The notes under the pieces are model-generated. The model saw only the letters and a program-made list of their open reading frames with translations, made no database searches and had not been told where the DNA came from. Shown here in pieces: positions 6,790 through 15,400 of a stretch of 64,000 nucleotides of DNA. Positions within the stretch are counted from its first letter, which is position 1, and each line of letters starts with the position of its first letter. Source of the DNA: Verrucomicrobiaceae bacterium E54 (GTDB lineage: Bacteria > Verrucomicrobiota > Verrucomicrobiia > Verrucomicrobiales > Akkermansiaceae); assembly GCA_022548915.1 (NCBI GenBank), contig JAKZES010000001.1, positions 215,769 to 279,768 on the forward strand, in the 5' to 3' direction. A program made the position numbers and the translations under genes.

Positions 6790-9096
6790 ATGAAAAAGGG
6801 ACGGCTCTCCAAGACCATTTTTCTCGCGTTCACAGGCCTAGCCGCCATGTCGGCCAGCGCCACTGTCCTCGAAGGTTGGACATCGGTGGACACTCTTGAC
6901 TACGACCGCGTCATCGGTGCGTGGAATTTCGTGGACAGCGATAATCCGCCAGGCTCGGACCTTGTCGTCGAAGGAGTGACCTTCACCACCGTTGATGCCG
7001 GGGACGGAACCTACGGCGATCTCACGGTTGGCGGTCTCTTGGGTGCCAGCAGCGGCTTCACCACCGGCCAGACCATTTCTTCCGGTGGCACCACGACCCA
7101 GGACGAGACGAATCTCACCACGATCGTGACCACCAATCTGAACGGCAAACAGGGAGTATCGCCGTCTGGTGACCTCACACTCGACCTCGACGGTCTCGCA
7201 TCCGGCACGTATTTCGTGCAGTACTTCTTCTCAATCAATGGAGGCACGGACCGCTACTTCAATCTAACCGCTGAAGGCACGACCACAATCGGAGAGGTCG
7301 CAAGGACATCAGGCACCACTTTCAACTATCTGATCTCCGGAAATGTGGAAGTGACCGATGGCACCCTGAATCTCAGGGTGGAATCAGGCCCAGCCAGCGA
7401 CAATCGCCGGCTGATCAGCGGCCTGCTCGTTTCGACCACGGGCAGTCTTCCCCCGGTGCTCGTCTCTGAGGACCCCGCCGATGATTCCACCATCGTGCTG
7501 TTTCCATCGACCCAGAATCTGACCGCAACCTTCAACGAGAACATCGTTGCCGGCACCGGAAACATCGAGCTGCGCAACCTCGATACGTCCGCCATCACGA
7601 CGATCGCGGTGACCGACGCCACCCAGGTGAGCATCTCGGGCAAGGTATTGACGATTGATCCGACCGCCGACCTTGACTACGGCACCGACTATGCTGTGCG
7701 CATTGATTCCGGCGCGCTTGTCAGCACCGGAGCCATCGACTATCCGGGAATCAGCGACGACGTGACGTGGAATTTCACCACGCTCCCCTTCGACGAAACC
7801 GATCCGACGGTCGTTTCGCTGAGCCCGACCGACAATTCCACGGTGTCCCGGGCCGATGAGGGTCTCATGATCACCTTCGATGAGATCGTGCAGGCCGGCA
7901 CCGGCAACATCGAGGTCATCAACACGACGACCCTGGCGAGCGAATTGATCGACATCACTGATACCTCCCGCGTCACCTTCAGCGGCAATACCGTGACGGT
8001 CGTGACCGACCAACTCGTGGCCGGGGATGACTACGCGGTGCAGATCGATGCGACTGCCATCACAGACCGGTCGTTCAATCCCTACGCTGGCATCGCCGAC
8101 AATACCACCTGGAACTTCTCGGTGGATGCAACCGCTCCCCAACTCCTTGCTTTGACGAGCGTCGATGTCCTCGACCTGACCAACGTGGTGGGGGCCTACG
8201 ACTTCACCGGAGCTGACAGCATCACTGCGAATGGAACGAGCTTCAGCATCGGAGGAGTCAACTTCACGAGACACAACTGGATGACGTCGAGCACCACTGA
8301 CCTGGTCCTGACGAACTCACGTTCCGATGCGAATGCCCCGAGCAACGCCCCGAACATTTCCGAGGGAGGAACCGCTTCCGATCAGGCGAATTTGACCGTA
8401 CTCCTCGATTACTGGGCCCAGGGCAATCAGGGAGGCTCCGGGGCAGACATGATCGCGACCGTCTCGGGTCTCACCAACGGAACCTACAAGATCCAGTATC
8501 TGATCGGAACCAACAACACGACGCGCTCGAACGCGATCTTCTACCGTCCAGAAGTCGGGGATGACGTGCTCTTGGAAGACTACAGCATCCGGAACGAGAA
8601 CATCGTGATCACGGCCGGTGGAATCGAGGTCACTGACGGTTCCCTGCGGCTGGTCATGGCGCAAGGACCGACCAGCGACAACCGCAGGATCATCGCCGGC
8701 CTGATCATCTCGTCCGAAGGTGGCGGAGGCGGTGACCCGGACTACTCGACTTGGGCCACGAACAACGGCATCCCCGGGGAACTCTTCGAAGACGACTTCA
8801 ACAGCGATGGCATCAGCAACGGGGTCGCCTACGCCCTCGGCCTGAGTCCCACCGCCTCGAGCTATCCGGTGGGGGCTCTTTCCGGCAACACCATCACCTT
8901 CGCCAAGGGGGCGGATGCCATCAGCAATGGCGACGTGACCTGGATCATCCAGACCTCGGAGACGCTTGCCCCGGGCTCGTGGGTGGACGCGGTGACCCAG
9001 GCCGCGGGTGATCCCACCGCCACGATCTCCTACACCTTCACGCCCGGCAGCCCGGACAGCGAATTTGCACGTCTCAAGGCGGAGCAATCCCCCTGA
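6790..9096 (+). CDS. secreted Ig-like (SbsA/Big-type) multidomain protein
   Basis: The 768-residue product has a signal peptide (GRLSKTIFLAFTGLAAMSASA). Its layout is symmetrical: a ~190-residue beta module starting TSVDTLDYDRVIGAWNF and ending GPASDNRRLISGLLVS; two SbsA-type Ig-like domains (residues ~215-330 and ~335-450) with PADDSTIV...TFNENIVAGTGNIELRNL and YAVRIDSGAL patterns; a second copy of the first module starting TSVDVLDLTNVVGAYDF and ending GPTSDNRRIIAGLIIS; and a ~115-residue C-terminal module (YSTWATNNGIPG...DFNSDGISNGVAYALGL) that is widespread at the ends of secreted Verrucomicrobia proteins and is also found at the end of the 3,416-residue protein at 52072. No enzyme motif is seen. 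The ATG at 6790 fits the signal peptide; an in-frame start at 6700 would translate the inverted regulator fragment. Confidence 0.8.
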   Translation: MKKGRLSKTIFLAFTGLAAMSASATVLEGWTSVDTLDYDRVIGAWNFVDSDNPPGSDLVVEGVTFTTVDAGDGTYGDLTVGGLLGASSGFTTGQTISSGGTTTQDETNLTTIVTTNLNGKQGVSPSGDLTLDLDGLASGTYFVQYFFSINGGTDRYFNLTAEGTTTIGEVARTSGTTFNYLISGNVEVTDGTLNLRVESGPASDNRRLISGLLVSTTGSLPPVLVSEDPADDSTIVLFPSTQNLTATFNENIVAGTGNIELRNLDTSAITTIAVTDATQVSISGKVLTIDPTADLDYGTDYAVRIDSGALVSTGAIDYPGISDDVTWNFTTLPFDETDPTVVSLSPTDNSTVSRADEGLMITFDEIVQAGTGNIEVINTTTLASELIDITDTSRVTFSGNTVTVVTDQLVAGDDYAVQIDATAITDRSFNPYAGIADNTTWNFSVDATAPQLLALTSVDVLDLTNVVGAYDFTGADSITANGTSFSIGGVNFTRHNWMTSSTTDLVLTNSRSDANAPSNAPNISEGGTASDQANLTVLLDYWAQGNQGGSGADMIATVSGLTNGTYKIQYLIGTNNTTRSNAIFYRPEVGDDVLLEDYSIRNENIVITAGGIEVTDGSLRLVMAQGPTSDNRRIIAGLIISSEGGGGGDPDYSTWATNNGIPGELFEDDFNSDGISNGVAYALGLSPTASSYPVGALSGNTITFAKGADAISNGDVTWIIQTSETLAPGSWVDAVTQAAGDPTATISYTFTPGSPDSEFARLKAEQSP

Positions 9097-9104
9097 TCAG
9101 CCGC

Positions 9105-9262
9105 TGCGAAGCGAATCGAGGGCGGCACGGTCGGACCGCGCCACGGTGAGGTACTCCTCTTTCCTTCGGCGCCTGGCTGGATGCGGATGGGCAGGCGCTC
9201 GGGGAGTGAAGTGACAAAAGCGCCGTCGGCGCCTCGCGGGTGGGTCCCCGAATTCTGCAGGC
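9105..9262 (+). repeat. decayed regulator 3' end plus linker, copy B of the direct repeat
   Basis: Read from 9105 the DNA encodes KRIEGGTVGP, matching the C-terminus EAEFIEGGTIGP of the intact regulator, then runs into the linker shared with copy A at 6516-6654. It is the 3' remnant of another copy of the regulator. The remaining stretch up to the regulator start at 9422 holds the conserved upstream segment (TTTCCATTTGCCAACCGCTCC at 9380-9400) that is also kept in the inverted fragment at 6655-6752; it may be the promoter region. Confidence 0.6.
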
Positions 9263-9421
9263 ACTTCGCCATCCCCGGTAGGGTGCCTTTCCGGCATCCA
9301 GCCGAGGTTGTGCCGACCAGCCGTTCATGAGCGAGGAAGTTCCCGTAGCACGAACATGCCTGAGCGGGGGCGACTGCGTTTCCATTTGCCAACCGCTCCG
9401 GATTTCCAGAGGTTAAAGAGC

Positions 9422-10492
9422 ATGAAACCGTTGCGGATCCGTTCAGCCTGCGAGCAGGTGGCGGAGTATCTGAAGGAGATGATCCGGCGGCAGACGTGGA
9501 CCGGAGCGATGCCGGGCGAGAACCGGTTGGTCCGCGAACTCAAGGTCGGGCGGGATACCGCCCGGGCAGCCCTGGACCAGTTGGAAAGGGAGGGCTGGCT
9601 GGAGTCCCAGGGGCCCGGGCGGCGGCGCCGGATCGTCCTGCCGGACGACGCCAAGCCGGCGACCTTCCGGGTCAGGCTCCTGCTCTACAGTCCCGAGGAC
9701 CGTGGCAACCCGGAGATGTCCACGCTTCTGCTGAAGCTGAGCGAAGCCGGATACGAGGTCAGGTTGGCGCGAAGGTCCCTGACCGAACTCGGCATGAAGG
9801 TGGAGCGGGTGGCACGGATGGTGGAGCAGACGGAGGCCGACGCCTGGGTGATCGTCGCGGCCTCCCGCGAGGTGCTGGAATGGTTCGCGGCGCGGTCGAA
9901 GCCGGCCTTCGGCCTGTTTGGAAGAGCACCCCTTGAGCCTCTGGCCTTCACCGGTCCCCAAAAAGCCCCGGCGTATCTGGCCGCCGTGAGGTGGCTGGCG
10001 GCACTGGGTCACCGTCGCATCGTCTTCCTGCTCCCCGAGTTTGCAAGAAAGCCCGCCCCGGACAAGGTGGTGCAGGCGGTTTTCGATGAGATGAATGGCC
10101 TGGGAATCCAGACCGGTGACTACAACCTGCCGGACTGGAAGCCGTCACCTGAAGGCCTTCGTAGCTGTCTCGACTCGCTCTTCAGCGTCACCCCGCCCAC
10201 CGCCCTCTTTCTCGACCAGCCCTGCGAGTTCATCGCGGCCCAGCAGCACCTTGCCGAGCGCGGCATTCTGGCACCCCGGGACGTTTCGATGATCTGTGCC
10301 GATGATGACCCCACCTTCGCCTGGCACGAACGCCCGGTCAGTTGCATCCGTTCTCCCATGGGGCCGCGCGTGAACCGCGTTCTCCGGTGGATCCGGAACG
10401 TCGCGACCGGCAAGGATGACCGTCGCAGGGCCTTCACCGAGGCGGAGTTCATCGAAGGCGGCACGATCGGACCGGTTCCGAGGGGTCAATGA
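9422..10492 (+). CDS. GntR/LacI hybrid transcriptional regulator
   Basis: The 356-residue product has an N-terminal GntR-type winged helix (residues ~5-70; QVAEYLKEMIRRQTWTGAMP, then RELKVGRDTARAALDQLEREG and the basic wing GPGRRRRIV) and a C-terminal LacI/periplasmic-binding-protein-like effector domain (residues ~85-350; LGHRRIVFLLP, LPDWKPSPEGLRSCLDSLF, PTALFLDQPCEFIAAQQHL, RDVSMICADDDP). Such proteins bind DNA as dimers and usually respond to a sugar. The Met at 9422 begins the conserved MKPLRIRSACEQ block and is preceded by CCAGAGGTTAAAGAGC; the frame is open further upstream but that part is conserved as DNA even in a broken copy, so it is more likely leader. The C-terminal ~480 bp are repeated at 11866-12349. 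Parts of at least three other copies lie close by. Confidence 0.88.
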   Translation: MKPLRIRSACEQVAEYLKEMIRRQTWTGAMPGENRLVRELKVGRDTARAALDQLEREGWLESQGPGRRRRIVLPDDAKPATFRVRLLLYSPEDRGNPEMSTLLLKLSEAGYEVRLARRSLTELGMKVERVARMVEQTEADAWVIVAASREVLEWFAARSKPAFGLFGRAPLEPLAFTGPQKAPAYLAAVRWLAALGHRRIVFLLPEFARKPAPDKVVQAVFDEMNGLGIQTGDYNLPDWKPSPEGLRSCLDSLFSVTPPTALFLDQPCEFIAAQQHLAERGILAPRDVSMICADDDPTFAWHERPVSCIRSPMGPRVNRVLRWIRNVATGKDDRRRAFTEAEFIEGGTIGPVPRGQ

Positions 10493-10625
10493 ATGATCGG
10501 TTCCACCGGGCACCCCCAGAGTGCTGCCCGGATCTCCAGTCAGCCACCCTTCAAGGATCGATCAGCAGGGGGTCGATGGTCGCGATGGGCTCCTCCTCCG
10601 GTTGGTGAAGCTTGAGCATGGCCTT
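10003..10625. repeat. left copy of a ~620-bp direct repeat flanking the Fic gene
   Basis: From CTGGGTCACCGTCGCATCG (about 10003) to about 10625 the DNA matches 11866-12486 at roughly 85-90% by eye. It covers the last ~160 codons of the regulator, the intergenic sequence (CACCCCCAGAGTGCTGCCC, CCAGTCAGCCACCCTTCAAG) and a fragment of the 3' end of the DUF6288 gene. In this copy the regulator is intact and the DUF6288 end is a fragment; the right copy is the reverse. Confidence 0.85.
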
Positions 10626-11700
10626 GGTTTCTCACGGGACGATAGTGCGCCCCCCGGCCCCTTCCGTGGAGTTCGGCGAATCCGTTTTCGGTCAACTCGG
10701 TGAACTTGTCCTTCAGCGTGTTGCGGTTGGCCGAGAGGGCTTCCGCCGCATCCCCGACCGAGAGCGTTTGACGCGTTTCAAGGAGCATGAGTAGGCGTCC
10801 CGCAAGCGGGGAAAGCGCGGCGGGTGGCGGAGGCGCATTTCCCTTTGCCGGGGAATCCGGCAGGCGTTTCCGCAAGCGCTCGATCTGGAACTTCAGTGCC
10901 CGCAGGAAAAAGAGAACCCATGGCTCCCAGTCGGCTTGATGCCGGAACGAGGTCTGGGTTCTGCGCAATGCGAGGTAGTAGGCATCCTTATGATGCTCGA
11001 TCACACTTTCCAGGGAAGTGTAGGAAGCGTAGGCATAGCCCGAACGCAGCAGCATCAGGTTGGTCACGACCCGGGAAAGGCGACCGTTGCCATCCTGAAA
11101 CGGATGGATGGCGAGGAAGACCACGTTGAAGACAGCGATCCGCAGGAGAGGATGGAGAACGGGGTCGCCCTCTTCCCTGGCAAGCCAGGCCAGGAGTTGT
11201 TCCATGAGCACCGGTGTCTCGAAGGGTGACGCGGTTTCGAAAATGATGGCGACCTGTTTCCCATCCGCATCGAAGGCGGCAACATGGTTGTCGAGTGTCT
11301 TCCATTGGCCCCGATGGCGTTCATCCTTTTCGCTGTATCGCAGGAGATCGCGATGCAGTTGCAGGAGAATGCTTTCCGAGATCCGCAGATCCGGCCAAGC
11401 GGTCTGGATCGATTCCATCACGTAGGCGTAGCCCGCAACCTCCTGCTCGTCGCGTGACCGGAAGGATTCCTTCCCGAGCTTGCCGACGAGTTGCTCGACT
11501 TCGCCGTCGCTCAGCTTCGCGCCCTCGATCCGGGTTGAGGAACCGGCGCTCTCGATGGTTGCAATGCGGCGCAGCGTGAGCAGCGTCCCGGGACCGAGCT
11601 TTCCGAGCGCGCGCCACTCGCCCTTGAACTCGTCAATGGACGCGATCAGCGTCAGCATTTCGTTGGTCGGTTGGAAGACCGGTGGAAGAGGGATCTTCAT
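10540..11700 (-). CDS. Fic family protein with C-terminal winged helix
   Basis: The 386-residue product carries the Fic motif HPFQDGNGRLSR (catalytic His199), which transfers AMP (or another nucleotide moiety) to hydroxyl groups of target proteins. STRIEG at residues 55-60 fits the (S/T)xxxE(G/N) inhibitory motif placed before the Fic core, i.e. a class II, self-inhibited Fic protein. Residues ~295-360 (LSPLAGRLLMLLE...NRNTLKDKFTELTENGFA) form a winged helix, so it may bind its own promoter, where short repeats are found. The last ~28 residues (from about GHAQASPTGGG) are translated from the flanking direct repeat in a frame unrelated to the DUF6288 gene, so the natural C-terminus has probably been lost or altered. 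It has no operon partner and looks like an inserted accessory gene. Confidence 0.88.
   Translation of the reverse strand: MKIPLPPVFQPTNEMLTLIASIDEFKGEWRALGKLGPGTLLTLRRIATIESAGSSTRIEGAKLSDGEVEQLVGKLGKESFRSRDEQEVAGYAYVMESIQTAWPDLRISESILLQLHRDLLRYSEKDERHRGQWKTLDNHVAAFDADGKQVAIIFETASPFETPVLMEQLLAWLAREEGDPVLHPLLRIAVFNVVFLAIHPFQDGNGRLSRVVTNLMLLRSGYAYASYTSLESVIEHHKDAYYLALRRTQTSFRHQADWEPWVLFFLRALKFQIERLRKRLPDSPAKGNAPPPPAALSPLAGRLLMLLETRQTLSVGDAAEALSANRNTLKDKFTELTENGFAELHGRGRGAHYRPVRNQGHAQASPTGGGAHRDHRPPADRSLKGG
10551..10625 (-). pseudogene. 3' fragment of the DUF6288 gene
   Basis: On the reverse strand this reads AMLKLHQPEEEPIATIDP and ends LLIDP then stop, the same as the last ~24 codons of the gene at 12403-16374 apart from two substitutions. 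It lies inside the left copy of the direct repeat and overlaps the end of the Fic gene in another frame. Confidence 0.75.
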
Positions 11701-11712
11701 GCCCTGATCCTA

Positions 11713-11757
11713 CCTCCAATTCCACCCGAAGTCATCCAATTGCCTCCAATTCCATCC
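11713..11757 (-). promoter_or_regulatory. iterated TCCAATT sites upstream of the Fic gene
   Basis: CCTCCAATTCCA occurs at 11713-11724 and again at 11743-11754, with a related CATCCAATTG at 11733-11742, i.e. a core TCCAATT at regular short spacing directly before the Fic start (11700). Such iterated sites are typical of operators; the winged helix of the Fic protein is one possible ligand. Inference from position and repetition only. Confidence 0.4.
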
Positions 11758-11865
11758 ATTTCCTGGGAGATGGAGAATCGAAGCCATGCTTTCCGGTTCA
11801 GGATCCAGGGCTCGGGCAACCCACCGCCCAAAGACGTGACCGGAGCGGAAGCGCGGTATGAAGAG

Positions 11866-12349
11866 CTGGGCCACCATTGCATCGTCTTCCTGCTGCCCGG
11901 ACATGCGAGAATACCCGAACCGGATCGTGTCATTCGGGAGACACTTCATGGAATGAATGCGCTGGGGATCAGGACCGGTGAGTACAACCTGCCGGATTGG
12001 GAACCGTCACCGGCGGGCCTTCGGCGATGCCTCGATTCCCTCTTTGGGCTGACTCCTCCGACCGTCCTTTTTCTCGACCAGCCCTGCGAATTCATCGCGG
12101 CCCAGCAGCACCTTGCCGAGCGCGGGATCTTTGCGCCCCGGGACGTTTCGATGATCTGTGCCGATGATGACCCGAGCTTCGCGTGGCATGAGCGCTCCGT
12201 GCTCGCCCGTGGGCCCGCGCGTCAACAGGGTTCTTCGCTGGGTCGAGAACGTCGCACGCTGCAAGGACGACCGGCGCAAGGGCTTTACCAAGGCGGAGTT
12301 CGTGGAGGGTGGCACGATCGGACCGGTTCCGAAGGGGCCAATGAATGAT
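11866..12349 (+). pseudogene. frameshifted C-terminal fragment of the GntR/LacI regulator; right copy of the direct repeat
   Basis: The first part reads LGHHCIVFLLPGHAR...PTVLFLDQPCEFIAAQQHL...DVSMICADDDPSFAWHE, closely matching the intact regulator from residue ~195 on. Near 12200 about 11 bases are missing relative to the intact gene, which shifts the frame; the remainder (GPRVNRVLRWVENVA, FVEGGTIGPVPKG) continues in another frame. The DNA-binding half is absent. The repeat continues beyond the fragment to ~12486 into the genuine 3' end of the DUF6288 gene. Confidence 0.85.
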
Positions 12350-12402
12350 TGCTTCCACTGGGCACCCCCAGAGTGCTGCCCGCATCTCCAGTCAGCCACC
12401 CT

Positions 12403-15400
12403 TCAAGGATCGATCAGCAGGGGATCGATGGTCGGGATGGGGGCCTCCTCCGGTTGGTGCAGCTTGAGCATCGCCTTGCCGGCCCTGGCCTGGAGGGCCT
12501 TCCATTCGTAATACTTGTCTTCCTTCCGCATGTGGGCGGCGGGGCCGCCGCGGAGGTGGGCCACTTCCATGTACTCCATGACGTCCTGCAGGGCCTTCAC
12601 GGCGATCTTGTTGTCGGCGGAGGAAAGGCTCCCCTTGTCGAGGCCTTCGGCATTGGTGACCAGTGCGTCGGCGGCGTTGGAGACGCCATTTTCCAGGCAA
12701 TACATCAAGGCCCGGAGGGCCCGGGCATCGTAAACGCGGCCGAGTAGCTTGATGAGACTGCCGTCCATGTTCAGCTTCAGCATCGGTTCGGCGAAGTCCA
12801 TGCGCTCGGCGTCGGTGAGATCCCAAAAGCCCTTGGGTCCCAGAACCAGTCGGCGGGCGGACTGGGCACCGACGATCTTGGCGCTTTCCTTGTCGGTCTT
12901 CGCGATCCGGAGCATGACCTGGTCGGCCTTGCGGCTCAGCGAATAGGAGAGCGCATGAACGATCTCCCGCAGCTCCGAGAGGCTGTCGGTTTCCGCGGCC
13001 TTCTCGAGTGAGTCGATGCTGATTTCGTCCCCCAGCCGGCCGAGGATGAAGTAGAGGTTCGGCCGGATGGCGGGGTCGGCTTTGGGCAGGACCTTGAGGA
13101 CGTCGTCCCGGATCCGGGTCGCGCTGGTCGGATCGTCCCTGAAGGAAAGCAGGGCATCCTCACAGCCGATGATTTCCTCCTGCTCACGCGCTTCGGCGAG
13201 TTGGGCGAAGAGCGTCGGTATGGCCTCGGTACCGGCAAGCCTGGCAAAGGTGTGTGCGGCCGCTGCCCTCACCGGGATCGAGTCGTGCTTGAGCGCCGAT
13301 CTTGCAATCTCGAGGCCCTCGTCGGAGCCGCTCAAGGCAAAGACCGCCAGGATACCGGCGGCAGCTCGCGGCTCCGCGGAGGCAAAAAGCTCGCCGAGCG
13401 CGCCGCCGGCGCCGGCGGTTACAAGCTCCGCGGCCGCCTTCTGGGCGTGCTCCCGCAGTCGCCAGTAGTCGTGATTGAGGTAGGGCAGGAGGTCGGGCAG
13501 CGCGTCGGCGCCCAGCATCTCCGTGAGGAAATCGATTGCCGCCATCTTGCGGAAGTAGGAGCGCTTGGCGGGGTCGGCGAGTTCGTCGCGGCAAAGCTTG
13601 ATCTTGGCACCGGTGCCATCGGCGGCATTCAGCTTCTCTTCAAACATGACGCGGACGTCAGTGAAGATCGAGGGCAGGCGGGGAGGATCGCTGGCGGCCG
13701 AGACGAGCTTGTAGAGTTCATCCAGCGGGGTGATGACCGTCTTCTTGTCCACCTTCTTGACGAGTTCGGTGTTCGGGTTGTCGGTCAGGACGATGGCCAT
13801 CTCGTCGAGGTAGTCCTTGAAGACGGCCGGCTCGGCCTTGACCGGGTCGGGCTCCATGAGCGGACGCTTGAAGCCGACGAAGGGGCGGATATCGCGGCGG
13901 ATGGCCGCCTGTCGACGCAGGCGGTCGGCGGAGGATTCCATCCCTTCCCGGTAGTTGAACTTCGTGAGCAGGGCCCGGGCGGGGGCCGAGCGGTTGGCGA
14001 ACATCTGGTCGGCCAGCTGCTCCACCTCCGCCGCGTTGGTGAGCGGCCCGGCGACCTTGACGACGGTTTCCTTGGTCCAGGGCTCGAGCCGGGACGGCAT
14101 GAAGGATCCGTGAACCGGGTCGAGCATGATGAGATGTTCCAGTGCCGAGCGCACCTCCTCCTCCTCGAACCCGGCTTCGAAGGGTTTGTTGGCGAGGACG
14201 GTGCTGTTCTTGAAGAGCGCGGCCTGGGTCGAGTTGCGGACGCTGTTCGGGGCGATGGCCTTCGGTTCGTCGAGCGTTGCCTGGATCATCGCGAGTTGGG
14301 TTTCCTTGGCGTCGGTGGCCCTGGAGATCACCTTCACGGCCGAGACCCGGACGAAGTCCGCCGGGTCCTTGAGCAAGGCGGTGAGCTTCGAGAGGTGCTC
14401 GAGGACCACATCGGTCCCGCAAGCGCCGACGGTCCGTACCGCACCATCGCGGAATCGGGCCTCGTCGTGTTCGAGCAGCCCGACCACCCGCGGCAGGATC
14501 TCCTTTTCGCCGGCCTGATAGCGCTTTGCGAGTTCCTGGGCGACCTGGCCCCGCGCCTTCGGCTTGAAGATGTCGAGGAGGTCGAGGACTTCTTCCGTGC
14601 TCCGCTCGCGCCAAGGTGTGCCGTCCATTTCGATGAGCAGCGGATCGTTGAACTGGGCTCTCGCGCTGGAGAGGAGTTGCTTCATCTCCCGCTCGTTCGG
14701 GTAAAGCTTCTCATTGGGGTCCTTGCCGGTGATCAGCGTCTGCTTGTAAACAGCCGCCTGGTGAAGGACCTGGGTGGCGGTGGGGTCGCGAAGCGCTCCA
14801 TAGCCGCCGTGATAGACGAAGCTGCCGTCGAACATGCGGCTGAGGGTCCGGCGCCAGCGCAGGTTGCGCTCGTTCAAGGTGCGCACTTCCGGGCCGCAGA
14901 GGCTGGCCGCCCATGACGACCAGTTGCCGTGGTAGTCGTGGCCGTGCCCGCCGCGGCGGGTGAAGGCACAGTGGCTCGACATCATCGCGAAGTACTTCGC
15001 GCCGTAGTCATCACCGAGGAGTTTCATCGAGAAGGCGACACCGGTGTTCTTGCCGTTGCTGTCATCGGTGGCAGCCGCTCCATGGTCGCCGTAGGGGATG
15101 GCACCCTGGTCGACGTAGGAGCCGAAGAAGCGGTGGGCCCGCTTGACCGCGAGGTCGATTTCGGGGTGCTCGATGCCGAGTTTCTGGGCCAGGGTGATGA
15201 GGAAGAAGCAGCGGTTGCCGGCGGCGTTGAGGGCGCCGTAGCCGGGGTTCATGCCGTGGAGTTCGCCGCCGTTGAAGGACGGGTAGGCGAAGGTGTGGCC
15301 CCATGAGCCGTGACCGCTCTGGCCCATCGCGGTGTCGATGGCATACTTCCGTAGCGCCGGGAGGACAAAGTCATCGCCCGTCGCGTCGTAGTAGATGGCG

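Noticed and set aside
9308..9421. Longer N-terminus for the GntR/LacI-type regulator.
   Set aside because: The upstream part is conserved as DNA in a broken inverted copy, has no protein features, and the family starts at the Met at 9422.
13201..14916. A 571-codon forward frame opposite the DUF6288 gene.
   Set aside because: No signal peptide, motif or start site of its own; the reverse-strand HEAT repeats explain the DNA.
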